DNA of 64,000 nucleotides, from positions 39,143-103,142 of the forward strand of contig CANJZE010000017.1 of the NCBI GenBank assembly GCA_947479455.1, in the 5' to 3' direction. The translations under genes and the position numbers were made by a program. Below the pieces are notes generated by a model that was not told where the DNA came from, searched no databases, and saw only the letters and a list, made by a program, of their open reading frames with translations. This document shows, piece after piece, positions 48,505 to 57,619 of this stretch. The stretch comes from Bacteroidota bacterium. GTDB taxonomy: Bacteria; Bacteroidota; Bacteroidia; Chitinophagales; LD1. How positions within the stretch are numbered: the first letter of the stretch is position 1; each line of letters starts with the position of its first letter.

Positions 48505-50730
48505 ATGGAACCAACAACCGAGATAAATCTAGAGCAAGAGAAAAAAATGATACTCAAAGAGTATCGCAGCTTGTTGCGTTCGCTGCGAAAGAATGCTTCG
48601 CCACAGGAAAAGAAGATGGTGCGCGAAGCATTTGAGTTGGCTATGGAAAGCCACAAGGATATGCGCAGAAAAAGCGGTGAGCCGTATGTACTTCACCCGA
48701 TTGCAGTTGCAAAAATTGTGAGTGAAGAAATGGGACTCGATGCTACTTCGGTTGTTTGCGCACTGTTGCATGATACGGTGGAAGACACAGAGGTTACACT
48801 AGAAGAAGTGGAGAGAACATTCAATAAAGAAGTAGCGAAGATTGTTGACGGCCTCACAAAAATTTCTGGCGTTTTTGATTTAAACTCATCCATACAAGCA
48901 GAAAATTTTCGCAAACTTTTGCTCACACTCAACGATGACATTCGCGTTATCCTCATTAAACTAGCCGATCGTTTACACAACATGCGCACGCTTGATTCAC
49001 TCAAGCGCGAAAAGCAATTGAAAATTGCAAGCGAAACTTCTTTTCTCTACGCTCCTCTTGCCCATCGAATGGGTTTGTATGCTATAAAAACTGAACTTGA
49101 AGATTTATCGTTAAAATATACCGAAGCAGATTTATATAGAGAGATAGCTACAAAATTGCAGGAAAAAAAACGAGAACGTGCGAAATTCATTAGCGATTTT
49201 ATTAAACCATTGAAAGAAGAATTAGAAAAGCGTGATTTCAAATTCGACATCTACGGCCGACCGAAATCTATCTACTCCATTTACAGCAAAATTAAAAACA
49301 AAGGCGTTCCCTTCGAAGAGATTTACGATTTGTTCGCCATCAGAATCATTCTAAAATCGAGTTCAGTCGACAAAGAGAAAAGCGATTGTTGGGGAGTGTA
49401 CTCTGCCATCACTGATATTTATCATCCTAATCCTGACCGCTTGCGAGACTGGCTCAGCAATCCGAAAACAAACGGTTACGAAGCCTTACATACTACCGTG
49501 ATGAGTAGCACAGGTAAGTGGGTGGAAATTCAAATACGCACCGAGCGTATGCACGAAATTGCAGAGAAAGGTTTTGCTGCACACTGGAAATACAAAGAAG
49601 GAAGTTCGGATAACGCTTTGGATGAATGGCTCGAAAAAATTCATGGTGTGTTAAGTAATGCTGATACATCGGCATTAGATGTAGTGAATGATTTCAAACA
49701 TGAACTTTTTAGTGAAGAAATTTTTGTGTTTACTCCTAAAGGCGATTTACTACGGTTACGCAAAGGCGCAACAGCACTTGATTTTGCATTTGAAATTCAT
49801 AGCGGGGTTGGCAAAAAATGCATTGGTGCTAAGGTGAACACTAAGTTGGTTCCGCTTAGCCATATTTTAAAAAATGGCGATCAGGTAGAAATACTTACCA
49901 GTAACAAACAAGTACCTAATGAAGACTGGTTGAATTTCGTAGTAACCGCCAAAGCAAGATCTGTTATCAAACAATCCTTGAAAGAAGATAAAAAGAAAAT
50001 TTCGAGTGAAGGAAAAGATACACTCGAACGGAAACTGAAACAGCTAAAGATAGATACCAACGAAGCAAACATTTTGTTGCTCATGAATTTTTTCAAAGTT
50101 ATTTCTCCGCTCGATTTGTATTTCAGTATTGCCAACAAAAAAATTGACTTAGCAGAGTTAAGTAAATTAGATGTGATAGGAGGTAAAATAAAACTACCTA
50201 AACCACCTCAAGTTGAGCTCAAACAAAACATTGATGATGCAGTTAAACAAACGCTTCAAAAAAATGCGGAGTTACTCATTATGGGTGAAAGCTCAGACAA
50301 GATTGATTACAAATTTGCGCCTTGCTGTAATCCAATTCCCGGTGATGATGTGTTTGGCTTTTTGACAATTAATGAAGGGATAAAAATTCACCGCACAAAC
50401 TGTCCTAATGCCGTGCAAATGATGAGTAAGTATGCTTATCGCATTATTAAAACCAAATGGACCAAACAACACGAAATTGCCTTTCTCACAGGAATTAAAC
50501 TCACAGGATTGGATGACGTAGGCTTGGTTAACAAAATAACGAACATTATTACCGGCCAAATGAATTTGAACATGCGCTCCATTTCATTCGATAGCGAAGA
50601 CGGAGTTTTTGAAGGAAGAATTATGGTCTATGTGCACGATACAGCAGAACTGGAAGACTTAACAGCGCGCCTTAGCGCACTGGAAGGAATTTTAGAAGTT
50701 AGCCGATTTGATTCTGAGGACGCAGATTGA
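48505..50730 (+). CDS. Bifunctional (p)ppGpp synthetase/hydrolase (RelA/SpoT)
   Basis: A 741-residue stringent-response enzyme. Domains in order: HD hydrolase (HPIAVAKIVSEEMG, LLHDTVEDTEVT with the HD pair), synthetase (GRPKSIYSIYSKIK, NPKTNGYEALHTTV), TGS (EIFVFTPKGDLLRL, about 395-455), a helical/zinc-finger region with APCCNPIPGDDVFGF, and a C-terminal ACT domain. Both catalytic sites look intact, so it probably makes and degrades ppGpp. It is a single-gene unit between two intergenic spacers. Confidence 0.96.
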   Translation: MEPTTEINLEQEKKMILKEYRSLLRSLRKNASPQEKKMVREAFELAMESHKDMRRKSGEPYVLHPIAVAKIVSEEMGLDATSVVCALLHDTVEDTEVTLEEVERTFNKEVAKIVDGLTKISGVFDLNSSIQAENFRKLLLTLNDDIRVILIKLADRLHNMRTLDSLKREKQLKIASETSFLYAPLAHRMGLYAIKTELEDLSLKYTEADLYREIATKLQEKKRERAKFISDFIKPLKEELEKRDFKFDIYGRPKSIYSIYSKIKNKGVPFEEIYDLFAIRIILKSSSVDKEKSDCWGVYSAITDIYHPNPDRLRDWLSNPKTNGYEALHTTVMSSTGKWVEIQIRTERMHEIAEKGFAAHWKYKEGSSDNALDEWLEKIHGVLSNADTSALDVVNDFKHELFSEEIFVFTPKGDLLRLRKGATALDFAFEIHSGVGKKCIGAKVNTKLVPLSHILKNGDQVEILTSNKQVPNEDWLNFVVTAKARSVIKQSLKEDKKKISSEGKDTLERKLKQLKIDTNEANILLLMNFFKVISPLDLYFSIANKKIDLAELSKLDVIGGKIKLPKPPQVELKQNIDDAVKQTLQKNAELLIMGESSDKIDYKFAPCCNPIPGDDVFGFLTINEGIKIHRTNCPNAVQMMSKYAYRIIKTKWTKQHEIAFLTGIKLTGLDDVGLVNKITNIITGQMNLNMRSISFDSEDGVFEGRIMVYVHDTAELEDLTARLSALEGILEVSRFDSEDAD

Positions 50731-50822
50731 AAACCATTGAACACTTTCAACTACTTTACAGCTAACTTGTGTTTGCAACTCAATTTTTCCCATAATCATC
50801 TTGTCTCTATATTGTTTTATGT

Positions 50823-51518
50823 ATGAGTTTGCTTCCTCGGGTTGTCTACTTTTTAATGCTGGTTTTTGTTTCGGGTTGTAAACCGAAATTAACTACTTTT
50901 TATAGTCAGGTAAAATTGATTTCACCTGTAGATGAAGAAGAAGTTCACCTTAATCAAATTCCTTTTGCCTGGGAGAATTTCAATATCTTCAACAATAGAT
51001 TTCAACTTGCTACCGATGCAAGTTTTGCTACAATGCTTCTTGATTCAATCATTACTACCCAGCAAGTAAACTTCAATGGCGTTTCAATTTTAGATTTAGG
51101 TAAAACATATTACTGGCGCATTCAAGCAGATCCGAATGCCGGAGACGTTTTGTTTTCCGACACACGAAAATTTAAAATAGTGGATACGCGAGATAGCATA
51201 AAAGGAACTTATACTGCGCAGTTTCATTCCATTAAATGGACTCCAACTATTACCGATACCACCTTTAACACAACTGTTGTCATTTCAAAAGTAAATCCCA
51301 ATAAACTTCATGTTGTTTGCACCGCTGCAGGTTGGTTGCCCGATATGCTTCCCTATCCCGACACCATTTTTTTTCATTATGGCGATGAAGGTTTGGTGCC
51401 GATAGATTCTTCTTTTAAATCGTGTATGTATGATACTCTGCTGCGCAAAATTTCATTAGAGTATTACAGCGGTACTGTAAACCCCGGCTTTCATTATTGG
51501 TTCACTATTTACAAATAA
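50823..51518 (+). CDS. Lipoprotein with Fn3-like domain, unknown function
   Basis: A 231-residue lipoprotein (signal VVYFLMLVFVSGC, Cys19). Residues ~30-120 look like a fibronectin-III/Ig-type beta sandwich (SPVDEEEVHLNQIPFAWENF, TYYWRIQADPNAGDVLFSDT), as in many Bacteroidota surface proteins. The C-terminal ~100 residues are beta-rich and not recognised. It lies 3 bp before the DinB gene, perhaps in one transcript. Confidence 0.7.
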   Translation: MSLLPRVVYFLMLVFVSGCKPKLTTFYSQVKLISPVDEEEVHLNQIPFAWENFNIFNNRFQLATDASFATMLLDSIITTQQVNFNGVSILDLGKTYYWRIQADPNAGDVLFSDTRKFKIVDTRDSIKGTYTAQFHSIKWTPTITDTTFNTTVVISKVNPNKLHVVCTAAGWLPDMLPYPDTIFFHYGDEGLVPIDSSFKSCMYDTLLRKISLEYYSGTVNPGFHYWFTIYK

Positions 51519-51521
51519 AAT

Positions 51522-52037
51522 ATGCCTATCACCCGACCATCAAGTTCTGAATATGCACCTTATTATCAAACTTACATTCAGCTGGTAAATGAAGATGATT
51601 TATTATTAGCACTAAAACGAATTGCAAAAATATGGAACGATTTAGTAAATGGAATTTCTGAAGAGAAATTAAATTTTAGCTATGCCGAAGGAAAGTGGAG
51701 CCTTAAAGAGGTGCTTATTCATATCACTGATGCAGAGCGAGTTTTTGCTTACCGAGCATTACGCTTTGCACGAAACGACAAAACTGAACTTTCTGGTTTT
51801 GATGAAAATAGCTGGGTGCCCGAAAGCAATGCCGCAGAACGAAGTTTAGAAAGCTTAATTAAAGAGCATAACAATGTTCGTGGAGCAAGTATTTCACTTT
51901 TCGAGAATCTGGGTGAAGAAGAAAGCTTGCGGTGTGGTCTTGCCAACGGGAAAGAAGTTTCAGTTCGCGCCCTTGGCTATATTATATGCGGACATGAATT
52001 GCATCATCTTCGCATTATTCAAGAAAGATATTTATGA
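51522..52037 (+). CDS. DinB-family protein
   Basis: A 171-residue four-helix bundle of the DinB/DfsB superfamily. Metal His positions are visible in LKEVLIHITDAERVFAYRAL and GHELHHLRIIQE. Many DinB proteins are thiol-dependent enzymes (for example bacillithiol transferases), which would fit the bacilliredoxin gene in this window, but activity is unassigned. It follows the lipoprotein gene by 3 bp. Confidence 0.88.
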   Translation: MPITRPSSSEYAPYYQTYIQLVNEDDLLLALKRIAKIWNDLVNGISEEKLNFSYAEGKWSLKEVLIHITDAERVFAYRALRFARNDKTELSGFDENSWVPESNAAERSLESLIKEHNNVRGASISLFENLGEEESLRCGLANGKEVSVRALGYIICGHELHHLRIIQERYL

Positions 52038-52045
52038 GATTGACT

Positions 52046-52453
52046 TTAAGTGGGCATTAACTTCAAAATTTCTTCAAGTTGCTGCTTATCCAGAAATTTA
52101 TTTTTATATCCTTTTATTTCAGGATTACGACTAGCCCGCTCCGCATCGTCCGGATTAATAGAGGAAGTTAGAATGATGAGCTCAATTTTCATTTTTACAT
52201 CTCTACTCAAAAGGTTATACTTTTCTAGAAAAGTCCAACCATCCATTTTAGGCATGTTCAGGTCCAGAAAAATAATTTCGGGCAATGGTTCTTGTTGTTC
52301 AATGCAACGATTTAAATAATCCAAAGCCTCAAGTCCATTCCAAACTTTATCTATTTTTTCGGCAAAGCCATGCTTTTTAATAAGCCTCTCTTGGATATGA
52401 TTGGCATCATCATCATCATCTACCAGCAAAACCCTCTTCAATTTCTTATGCAT
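52046..52453 (-). CDS. Stand-alone receiver-domain response regulator
   Basis: A 135-residue protein that is only a receiver domain: VLLVDDDDDANHIQERL (acidic pocket), phospho-acceptor Asp in IIFLDLNMPKMDGW, ILTSSINPDD (Thr/Ser switch) and Lys in YKNKFLDKQ. There is no output domain, as in Rcp1-like regulators paired with sensor kinases. It is 3 bp downstream of the sensor kinase gene, its likely partner. Confidence 0.92.
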   Translation of the reverse strand: MHKKLKRVLLVDDDDDANHIQERLIKKHGFAEKIDKVWNGLEALDYLNRCIEQQEPLPEIIFLDLNMPKMDGWTFLEKYNLLSRDVKMKIELIILTSSINPDDAERASRNPEIKGYKNKFLDKQQLEEILKLMPT

Positions 52454-52456
52454 TTA

Positions 52457-54571
52457 TCAAGTCGTTGAAATGGTAAAATAAAATGAACTCCCTTTTCCGA
52501 GAATCGAATCTACCCAAATATTTCCATGATGTAACTCAACAATTTTTTTGCAATACGCCAACCCGATTCCACTACCTTGATATTCATTTCTATTATGCAC
52601 CCGTTGAAACAAATCAAATATTTTTTCCCGGTCTGCCTCTTCCAAGCCTATTCCGTTGTCGGCAAATTTAAACTGCCATACGTCATTCTGCAACTCAGTG
52701 CTAACTCTAATTTGTGGAATTTCATCCTTTCGTTTAAACTTTACCGCATTGGTTAATAAATTTTGAAACAATTGTTTTAACTCTAATGGGTAAGCTTGTA
52801 TCACGGGCAAGTTCTCGATGTAAATTTCCGCGTTACTATTTTCAATCGATACACGAATGTCAGCAATAACTTGATTCATAATTTCATTGCAGTCCACAGT
52901 TTGCAATTCTTTTACTTTGCTCAATCGTGAATAATCAAGTAGCCCTTTAATCAACTCGTCCATACGTGCCGTAGCTCTAGAAATACGATATAAATATTCA
53001 TCTGAATCAGCATCCAGTTTTCCTTTGTATTCATCGGCTAAGAGATCCACATAATTTTTAATGCTTAATAACGGTTCACGTAAATCGTGTGATGCGATGT
53101 AGGCAAACTGTTCCATCTCCTTACTCTTTGATTCAAGAATGGCGAACTTACGAATGGACTCTTCAGCTTTTGAACGATAGGTAATATCTCTGGCATTAGC
53201 ATAAATTTTACCGTTAAATCGATCGGCAGTAGAGGTCCATTCCAGCAGGATATAGCCGCCATCTTTTTTCTTGTACCTATTTACAAAATTCAAACTGCGT
53301 TCACCGGTTTGTAATTTTTCACCTTCCCTAGCGGTACTAGCTCTATCCTCTGGATGAATAAATTTGAAAAAATTATTACCCAGTAATTCTTCTTTGGAAT
53401 AGCCCAGAATCTCCACAAATTTTGGATTGATAATTTCTAAGTAACCTTGAAAATTTGCAATGCAAACCAGGTCATTACTGTTGTTAAAAAAGTGCTCATA
53501 CTCCTTCGAAAGTTGTTCCGTTTTTTTGCGTGAAGTAATATCCTGAACCGTTCCACGCAGCATATTCTTTTTGCCATCGGCACCTTTGAAAGTTTCGCCT
53601 GTACCTAACAAATGTTTGATAGACCCATCTTTTGCTATTACTCGATGTTCATAAACTACTCCTTTGCCTAACTCCTTCGAAACACGAATGGCTTCGTCCA
53701 TAGGTGCTAGATCATCCGGATGAATTCGGGTACGACATAACTCATACAATTGATCTGCCGGTGTTTCTTCTAATTCAAAAATATGGTATTGTTCCTTTGA
53801 CCATTTCAATTCATTCGTATCCAAATCAAATTCCCAACTACCTACTTTTGCAAGTTTCTGTGCTTCGCTCAAACTATTTTCACTTTCAATAATTTTCTCT
53901 TCTGCTTGTTCATGTTGCGTAATGTAGCGATCGTAACTCATCAAAATAAATCCGAAGGTAAGCATAGCCGCAGTTAAGTACGTAGTAAGAAACGTTATGC
54001 TTTGCATAACACTTGGAGTAAAAAAACTAGTAACAGGAGAGGTATTCCAACCTAAATAGTAGAAAGTTCGTAGTAGTAGAATGGTCGCAGAAAAAACGAA
54101 AACTAATCCTGAAAACAAATGCGACATAGGACGCTCATTACGATGGAATAAAAGTTGGTAGCCACTCGCAAACAACAAAAGCGATGATGAGGAAGACATC
54201 AACAAAATGCCAAAATTTATATCTGGCTTAACCCAAACTGAATACGCTAACACAACCAGAACTCCTGCAACAAAATAGAAAACCCAGTTTAAGTATTTCT
54301 CTTTACCAACGAATACACTAATAATTCTATAGTAGAATGCCATAGAAAACAGAATGGCCCCATTAGCTAACAGAATTGAAAAAAAATCGGGCACTACACC
54401 ACGTAACGCAAACAATATCCAGGCAAAAGAATGTAATAATGAAGTGAACGCCCATTGAGAAATACCACGAATCTGCTTGAGGTAACCTTGCGACACTGCT
54501 AACAAAGCCAAACCCAATACGGCTGAGCTGAAAATATTTATAATAACTATTGTTCGTGGGTCGAGATACAT
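52457..54571 (-). CDS. Membrane PAS-domain sensor histidine kinase
   Basis: A 704-residue kinase. The N-terminal ~210 residues have about seven hydrophobic segments (no large periplasmic domain). Two PAS/PAC domains follow (SEAQKLAKVGSWEFDLDTNE; EYEHFFNNSNDLVCIANFQG), then HisKA with the phospho-His in FAYIASHDLREPLLSIKNYV, and HATPase with LLTNAVKFKRKDE (N box), FADNGIGLEEAD (G1) and GSGIGLAYCKKI (G2). The seven-helix sensor plus cytoplasmic PAS is a common Bacteroidota layout. It heads a two-gene unit with the receiver at 52046. Confidence 0.93.
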   Translation of the reverse strand: MYLDPRTIVIINIFSSAVLGLALLAVSQGYLKQIRGISQWAFTSLLHSFAWILFALRGVVPDFFSILLANGAILFSMAFYYRIISVFVGKEKYLNWVFYFVAGVLVVLAYSVWVKPDINFGILLMSSSSSLLLFASGYQLLFHRNERPMSHLFSGLVFVFSATILLLRTFYYLGWNTSPVTSFFTPSVMQSITFLTTYLTAAMLTFGFILMSYDRYITQHEQAEEKIIESENSLSEAQKLAKVGSWEFDLDTNELKWSKEQYHIFELEETPADQLYELCRTRIHPDDLAPMDEAIRVSKELGKGVVYEHRVIAKDGSIKHLLGTGETFKGADGKKNMLRGTVQDITSRKKTEQLSKEYEHFFNNSNDLVCIANFQGYLEIINPKFVEILGYSKEELLGNNFFKFIHPEDRASTAREGEKLQTGERSLNFVNRYKKKDGGYILLEWTSTADRFNGKIYANARDITYRSKAEESIRKFAILESKSKEMEQFAYIASHDLREPLLSIKNYVDLLADEYKGKLDADSDEYLYRISRATARMDELIKGLLDYSRLSKVKELQTVDCNEIMNQVIADIRVSIENSNAEIYIENLPVIQAYPLELKQLFQNLLTNAVKFKRKDEIPQIRVSTELQNDVWQFKFADNGIGLEEADREKIFDLFQRVHNRNEYQGSGIGLAYCKKIVELHHGNIWVDSILGKGSSFYFTISTT

Positions 54572-54691
54572 TTTACGCTATTCTTTCACTTAACTTTCGA
54601 CTAAAATTAATTTTTATAAAACATGAATTACAAAAAAATCAAAAACATTGCAGCCATTTAACTTCACTTATTTTTACACAAAATAGAAACC

Positions 54692-56533
54692 ATGAAACTT
54701 CCCACCTTTCAATTGCTCAGCCAATCGGTTTATAAAACATTTCTAAGATTTCCATTGGTATTGTTTTCTGTTTTTATTGGAACAATAGTACTTCTGCTTT
54801 CCATTCATGAGTACCACGAGCCAATCACCGAAAATATTTTACTAAAACTAGGAATGGTAAGTGCACTTGGGTTGCCTTTGTTTTTTTCGGTGCATATTTT
54901 TTGTGAGCGAGCACAACCGCTTCCCATGTTTAAGTTCATCATTTTTCTTGTAAGCTTAGGTATGCTTGTGCAATTTTATTTCTTGTTGGAAAACATAAAA
55001 TCTGCCAGTAGTCCTACTTTCTACAAATACTTTTTTTGGAGCGTTGGTTTTCACTTGCTGGCAGCATTCAGTGCATTTTATGTACACGAAGAAATCAACG
55101 GGTTCTGGCAATTCAACAAAGTTTTGTTTTTGCGATTTCTAACAGCTGCGTTGTATTCATCGGTACTATACATGGGGCTTGCAGGGGCATTACTCGCCAT
55201 ACAAGAATTGTTTAACGCTGATATAAACGGGAAGGTGTATACAGATTTGTGGGTACTTATTGCAGGCTTCTTCAACACTGTTTTTTTTCTTGGCGGAATT
55301 CCAAAACCGCTTGATGCGCTCAATGAAGACAGTCCGTACCCAAAAGGCTTGAAAATTTTTACGCAGTATGTGCTTATTCCTTTAGTTACTATTTACCTCC
55401 TCATTTTATATGCCTACACTGCCAAAATTATCGTGCAAATGAATTTGCCGAAAGGCTGGGTAGCAAATTTGATTATAGGTTTTTCTATAGCCGGAATATT
55501 TTCGTTGCTGCTAGTTTATCCGGTTCGTGAATTGGAAGAAAACAAATGGCTTAAAACTTTCTCGCGTTTCTTCTACTTCAGTTTATTGCCCTTAGTGGTT
55601 TTACTTTTCGTTTCTATTGGTACCAGAATTTCGGAATACGGAGTTACGATTGAAAGATACATTGTTGCTATGCTTGGTGCATGGCTTGCCGTTATTGCCC
55701 TCTATTTCGTTTTGTCAAAACACAAAAACATTATTCTCATTCCTCTTTCGCTTTGCTTGTTTGCCTTCGGAAGCATTATTGGTCCTTGGGGAATGTTTCA
55801 AGTTTCAGAAAAAAGTCAATTACAACGATTGGAACGTTTGCTCGAAAAAAACGGAGTGATTGTAAATGGCAAAATCGTAAAACTTGCAGAGCAAAAAGCG
55901 CAACTAGTAAAAATTAAAGAAGTCAATCAAATCAATTCCATTATAGATTATCTAGAAAAAAATCATGGTTTAAAAGGAATGGCACAGTGGCTCAACGAAA
56001 AAGATAGAAACAGAATTTTCAATGATTCCGTTTCAAACGAATATGACCACTGCAAAATCGAAATTCATAAATGCATTGGTCTTTACGGCTATAACTACGA
56101 CCGTTATACAAAAGATGAGGACGTAATGAATCATACCTTTTACTGCAACCAGTTTCAAGACGTTGCCGGTTTGAACATTTCGGGTTACGATCACATTTTT
56201 AATTTCTCTGGTTATGAATACGAAAATGAGAAAGACGTAAATTCGTATGGCGCAAACTTTGAGCGATTACACAAGAATGAGTTGCAGTTGTTTCAGCGGC
56301 ATAAATTATTCTGTACCGTAAAATTAGATAGTATAGCTAAGACACTTCAACTACGACTTCGTAAGGCAGATGATCTTTACGCTTTAAAACCTGAGCAAAT
56401 GACTTTTGAAATAACGGGAACAGCAGGACAAAATTTAAAATTGATGTTCAGTAATTTTCAAATAATGTTTACTGATAGTTCTATAAAAGTAAAATCGGTG
56501 AATGGTTATTTACTTTCAAAAGATTTGAAATAA
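54692..56533 (+). CDS. DUF4153 membrane protein
   Basis: A 613-residue integral membrane protein. The N-terminal ~370 residues have about ten hydrophobic helices (LRFPLVLFSVFIGTIVLLLS, GLAGALLAIQELFNADINGK). The C-terminal ~230 residues are soluble and charged. The first part fits DUF4153, a Bacteroidota-rich family of unknown role. It is divergent from the sensor kinase and convergent with the Lrp/AsnC gene 8 bp away. Confidence 0.85.
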   Translation: MKLPTFQLLSQSVYKTFLRFPLVLFSVFIGTIVLLLSIHEYHEPITENILLKLGMVSALGLPLFFSVHIFCERAQPLPMFKFIIFLVSLGMLVQFYFLLENIKSASSPTFYKYFFWSVGFHLLAAFSAFYVHEEINGFWQFNKVLFLRFLTAALYSSVLYMGLAGALLAIQELFNADINGKVYTDLWVLIAGFFNTVFFLGGIPKPLDALNEDSPYPKGLKIFTQYVLIPLVTIYLLILYAYTAKIIVQMNLPKGWVANLIIGFSIAGIFSLLLVYPVRELEENKWLKTFSRFFYFSLLPLVVLLFVSIGTRISEYGVTIERYIVAMLGAWLAVIALYFVLSKHKNIILIPLSLCLFAFGSIIGPWGMFQVSEKSQLQRLERLLEKNGVIVNGKIVKLAEQKAQLVKIKEVNQINSIIDYLEKNHGLKGMAQWLNEKDRNRIFNDSVSNEYDHCKIEIHKCIGLYGYNYDRYTKDEDVMNHTFYCNQFQDVAGLNISGYDHIFNFSGYEYENEKDVNSYGANFERLHKNELQLFQRHKLFCTVKLDSIAKTLQLRLRKADDLYALKPEQMTFEITGTAGQNLKLMFSNFQIMFTDSSIKVKSVNGYLLSKDLK

Positions 56534-56541
56534 CTACGCTC

Positions 56542-57021
56542 CTATTTCCCCTTCTCCGATTTGATTTTCATTTGGCGACTGAAACTTTCTTCGAGCGAGA
56601 TAAGCGTTTCTGTACGGCTTATACCTTCAATTTTTTGAAGTTTATCGTGCAGTACTTCGCGCAGATGTTGCGTATCGCGGCAAACTATTTTTAAGAACAG
56701 CGAGTAATTGCCTGTTGTGTAATTACATGAAAGCACTTCGTCAATCTTTTTGAGTTGCGTTACAACCTTATCATACATATCGCTACGTATCAAATACACT
56801 CCTATGAAGGCCGTTACATCCATACCTAATTTAGTTAGGTCAATTTGAATTTGGGGATTTTTTACAATACCCAACTTCTCCATTTTATTCATGCGCACAT
56901 GTACGGTGCCCGGGCTTATAAAGAGTTTTTTACCTACCTCGGTATAAGGTGTAAATGCATTTTCCATAAGCATGTTCAAAATTTGCAAATCGGTATTGTC
57001 AATTCCGTAATGAAGAGCCAT
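56542..57021 (-). CDS. Lrp/AsnC-family transcriptional regulator
   Basis: A 159-residue regulator. The N-terminal winged helix is seen in GIDNTDLQILNMLMENAFTP and ISPGTVHVRMNKMEKLGIV; the C-terminal RAM (ligand-binding) domain has VLSCNYTTGNYSLFLKIVC with the GxYDxxL-type loop and EGISRTETLISLE. Such proteins sense amino acids and control their own and neighbouring genes. The region between it and the tRNA-like promoter could hold its operator. Confidence 0.92.
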   Translation of the reverse strand: MALHYGIDNTDLQILNMLMENAFTPYTEVGKKLFISPGTVHVRMNKMEKLGIVKNPQIQIDLTKLGMDVTAFIGVYLIRSDMYDKVVTQLKKIDEVLSCNYTTGNYSLFLKIVCRDTQHLREVLHDKLQKIEGISRTETLISLEESFSRQMKIKSEKGK

Positions 57022-57107
57022 ATTTTTGTTTGTATTTTAAATTATTCGCAACAAATTTAAATTTTTATTGCTAATACTGTATATGTTTATCAATAACCAT
57101 TACTTTA

Positions 57108-57139
57108 TTTGCAACAAAGCAACTCGTCTATTATATTTG
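57108..57139 (+). promoter_or_regulatory. Perfect Bacteroidota promoter of the tRNA-like gene
   Basis: TTTG (57108-57111), a 20-bp spacer, then TATATTTG (57132-57139, perfect TAnnTTTG). It sits 23 bp before the first base of the tRNA-like acceptor stem, so the tRNA-like gene is probably transcribed strongly. Confidence 0.8.
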
Positions 57140-57162
57140 CGTTATAGTTCTTAGAAATACAT

Positions 57163-57308
57163 TGTTGGGTGATGAAATTTGGCAGACATGCCCCCCTGTC
57201 TCGGGGGTGAGGAATCCGGAATAAATTATTGCAAATCTTACAGGTTAAAGTCCTGCGAGATTTGTAATAGCTAACCGCCTCGTGTAGGTTCGACCCCTAC
57301 CCCAACAG
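57163..57308 (+). tRNA. tRNA-like gene: class II body, GTC anticodon, G73, expanded variable arm
   Basis: All tRNA parts are present: acceptor TGTTGGG (57163-57169) with CCCAACA (57301-57307), D arm ATG-AAATTTGGCAGA-CAT (57172-57189), anticodon stem CCCCC/GGGGG with loop CTGTCTC (57196-57202, anticodon GTC with U33 and C38), T arm GTAGG-TTCGACC-CCTAC (57284-57300), and G73 at 57308. The D loop is of the Leu-type class II form, but the anticodon, C38 and G73 are Asp-type identity bases; T37 is odd. The variable region (57208-57283, 76 nt) has GAGG/CCTC and CGG/CCG pairs around a 41-nt hairpin. The CCA end is not encoded. It could be a working unusual tRNA or a decayed one. Confidence 0.65.
57228..57268 (+). 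repeat. Palindrome inserted in the tRNA-like variable arm
   Basis: ATTGCAAATCT (57228-57238) pairs with AGATTTGTAAT (57258-57268) over 11 bp with one G-T wobble; after a 2x2 internal loop CAGG (57241-57244) pairs with CCTG (57252-57255). Its CTTACAGG...CCTGCGAG style resembles short palindromic dispersed repeats of Bacteroidota. Only one copy is in the window. Confidence 0.7.
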
Positions 57309-57313
57309 CAATA

Positions 57314-57371
57314 AAAAGACGAGCGCGGAGTGCGGTGGGGTAAAGGGAATTGCCTCCGCGTTTCGTCTTTT
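57314..57371 (+). terminator. Terminator-like long hairpin after the tRNA-like gene
   Basis: AAAAGACGA (57314-57322) pairs with TCGTCTTTT (57363-57371) and CGCGGAG (57324-57330) with CTCCGCG (57354-57360). The 1x2 internal loop and 23-nt apical loop are unusual, and the T run is part of the stem. It may be a terminator or a small structured RNA 3' element. Confidence 0.55.
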
Positions 57372-57413
57372 AGGAAAGGCAGACAATCTATTATTCAATC
57401 TAAATTAACCTCT

Positions 57414-57536
57414 ATGAAAACGCTGCCTGCGATTGTCGCCTTCTTTATTTTTTACTACGTTGTTTGGTTGTTAAGTTTGCCAATTGTTTTACTCAAAAAC
57501 TTTTTAGATGCGGTTTCAGGTCACCTTGATGAATAA
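57414..57536 (+). CDS. Tiny single-pass membrane protein
   Basis: A 40-residue frame starting at the ATG at 57414: MKTLPAIVAFFIFYYVVWLL and then SLPIVLLKNF, one or two membrane spans, ending in an acidic GHLDE. It lies between the tRNA-like gene's long hairpin and a perfect Rho-independent terminator, so it looks like the end of a real transcript. No known family; coding is likely but not certain. Confidence 0.55.
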   Translation: MKTLPAIVAFFIFYYVVWLLSLPIVLLKNFLDAVSGHLDE

Positions 57537-57575
57537 GTTTTTCGTGTTGCATTCAATGCCGTTCATGTGGGTTTA

Positions 57576-57598
57576 GGGGCGCTTTGCGCCCCTTTTTT
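57576..57598 (+). terminator. Rho-independent terminator after the tiny membrane protein
   Basis: GGGGCGC (57576-57582), TTT loop, GCGCCCC (57586-57592), then six T and more T-rich sequence. Confidence 0.95.
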
Positions 57599-57619
57599 AT
57601 TTTTGAGAAAAAACAACAC

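Noticed and set aside
57163..57308. Ordinary tRNA-Leu or tRNA-Asp
   Set aside because: The body is class II but the anticodon is GTC with G73, and the variable arm is much too long for either.
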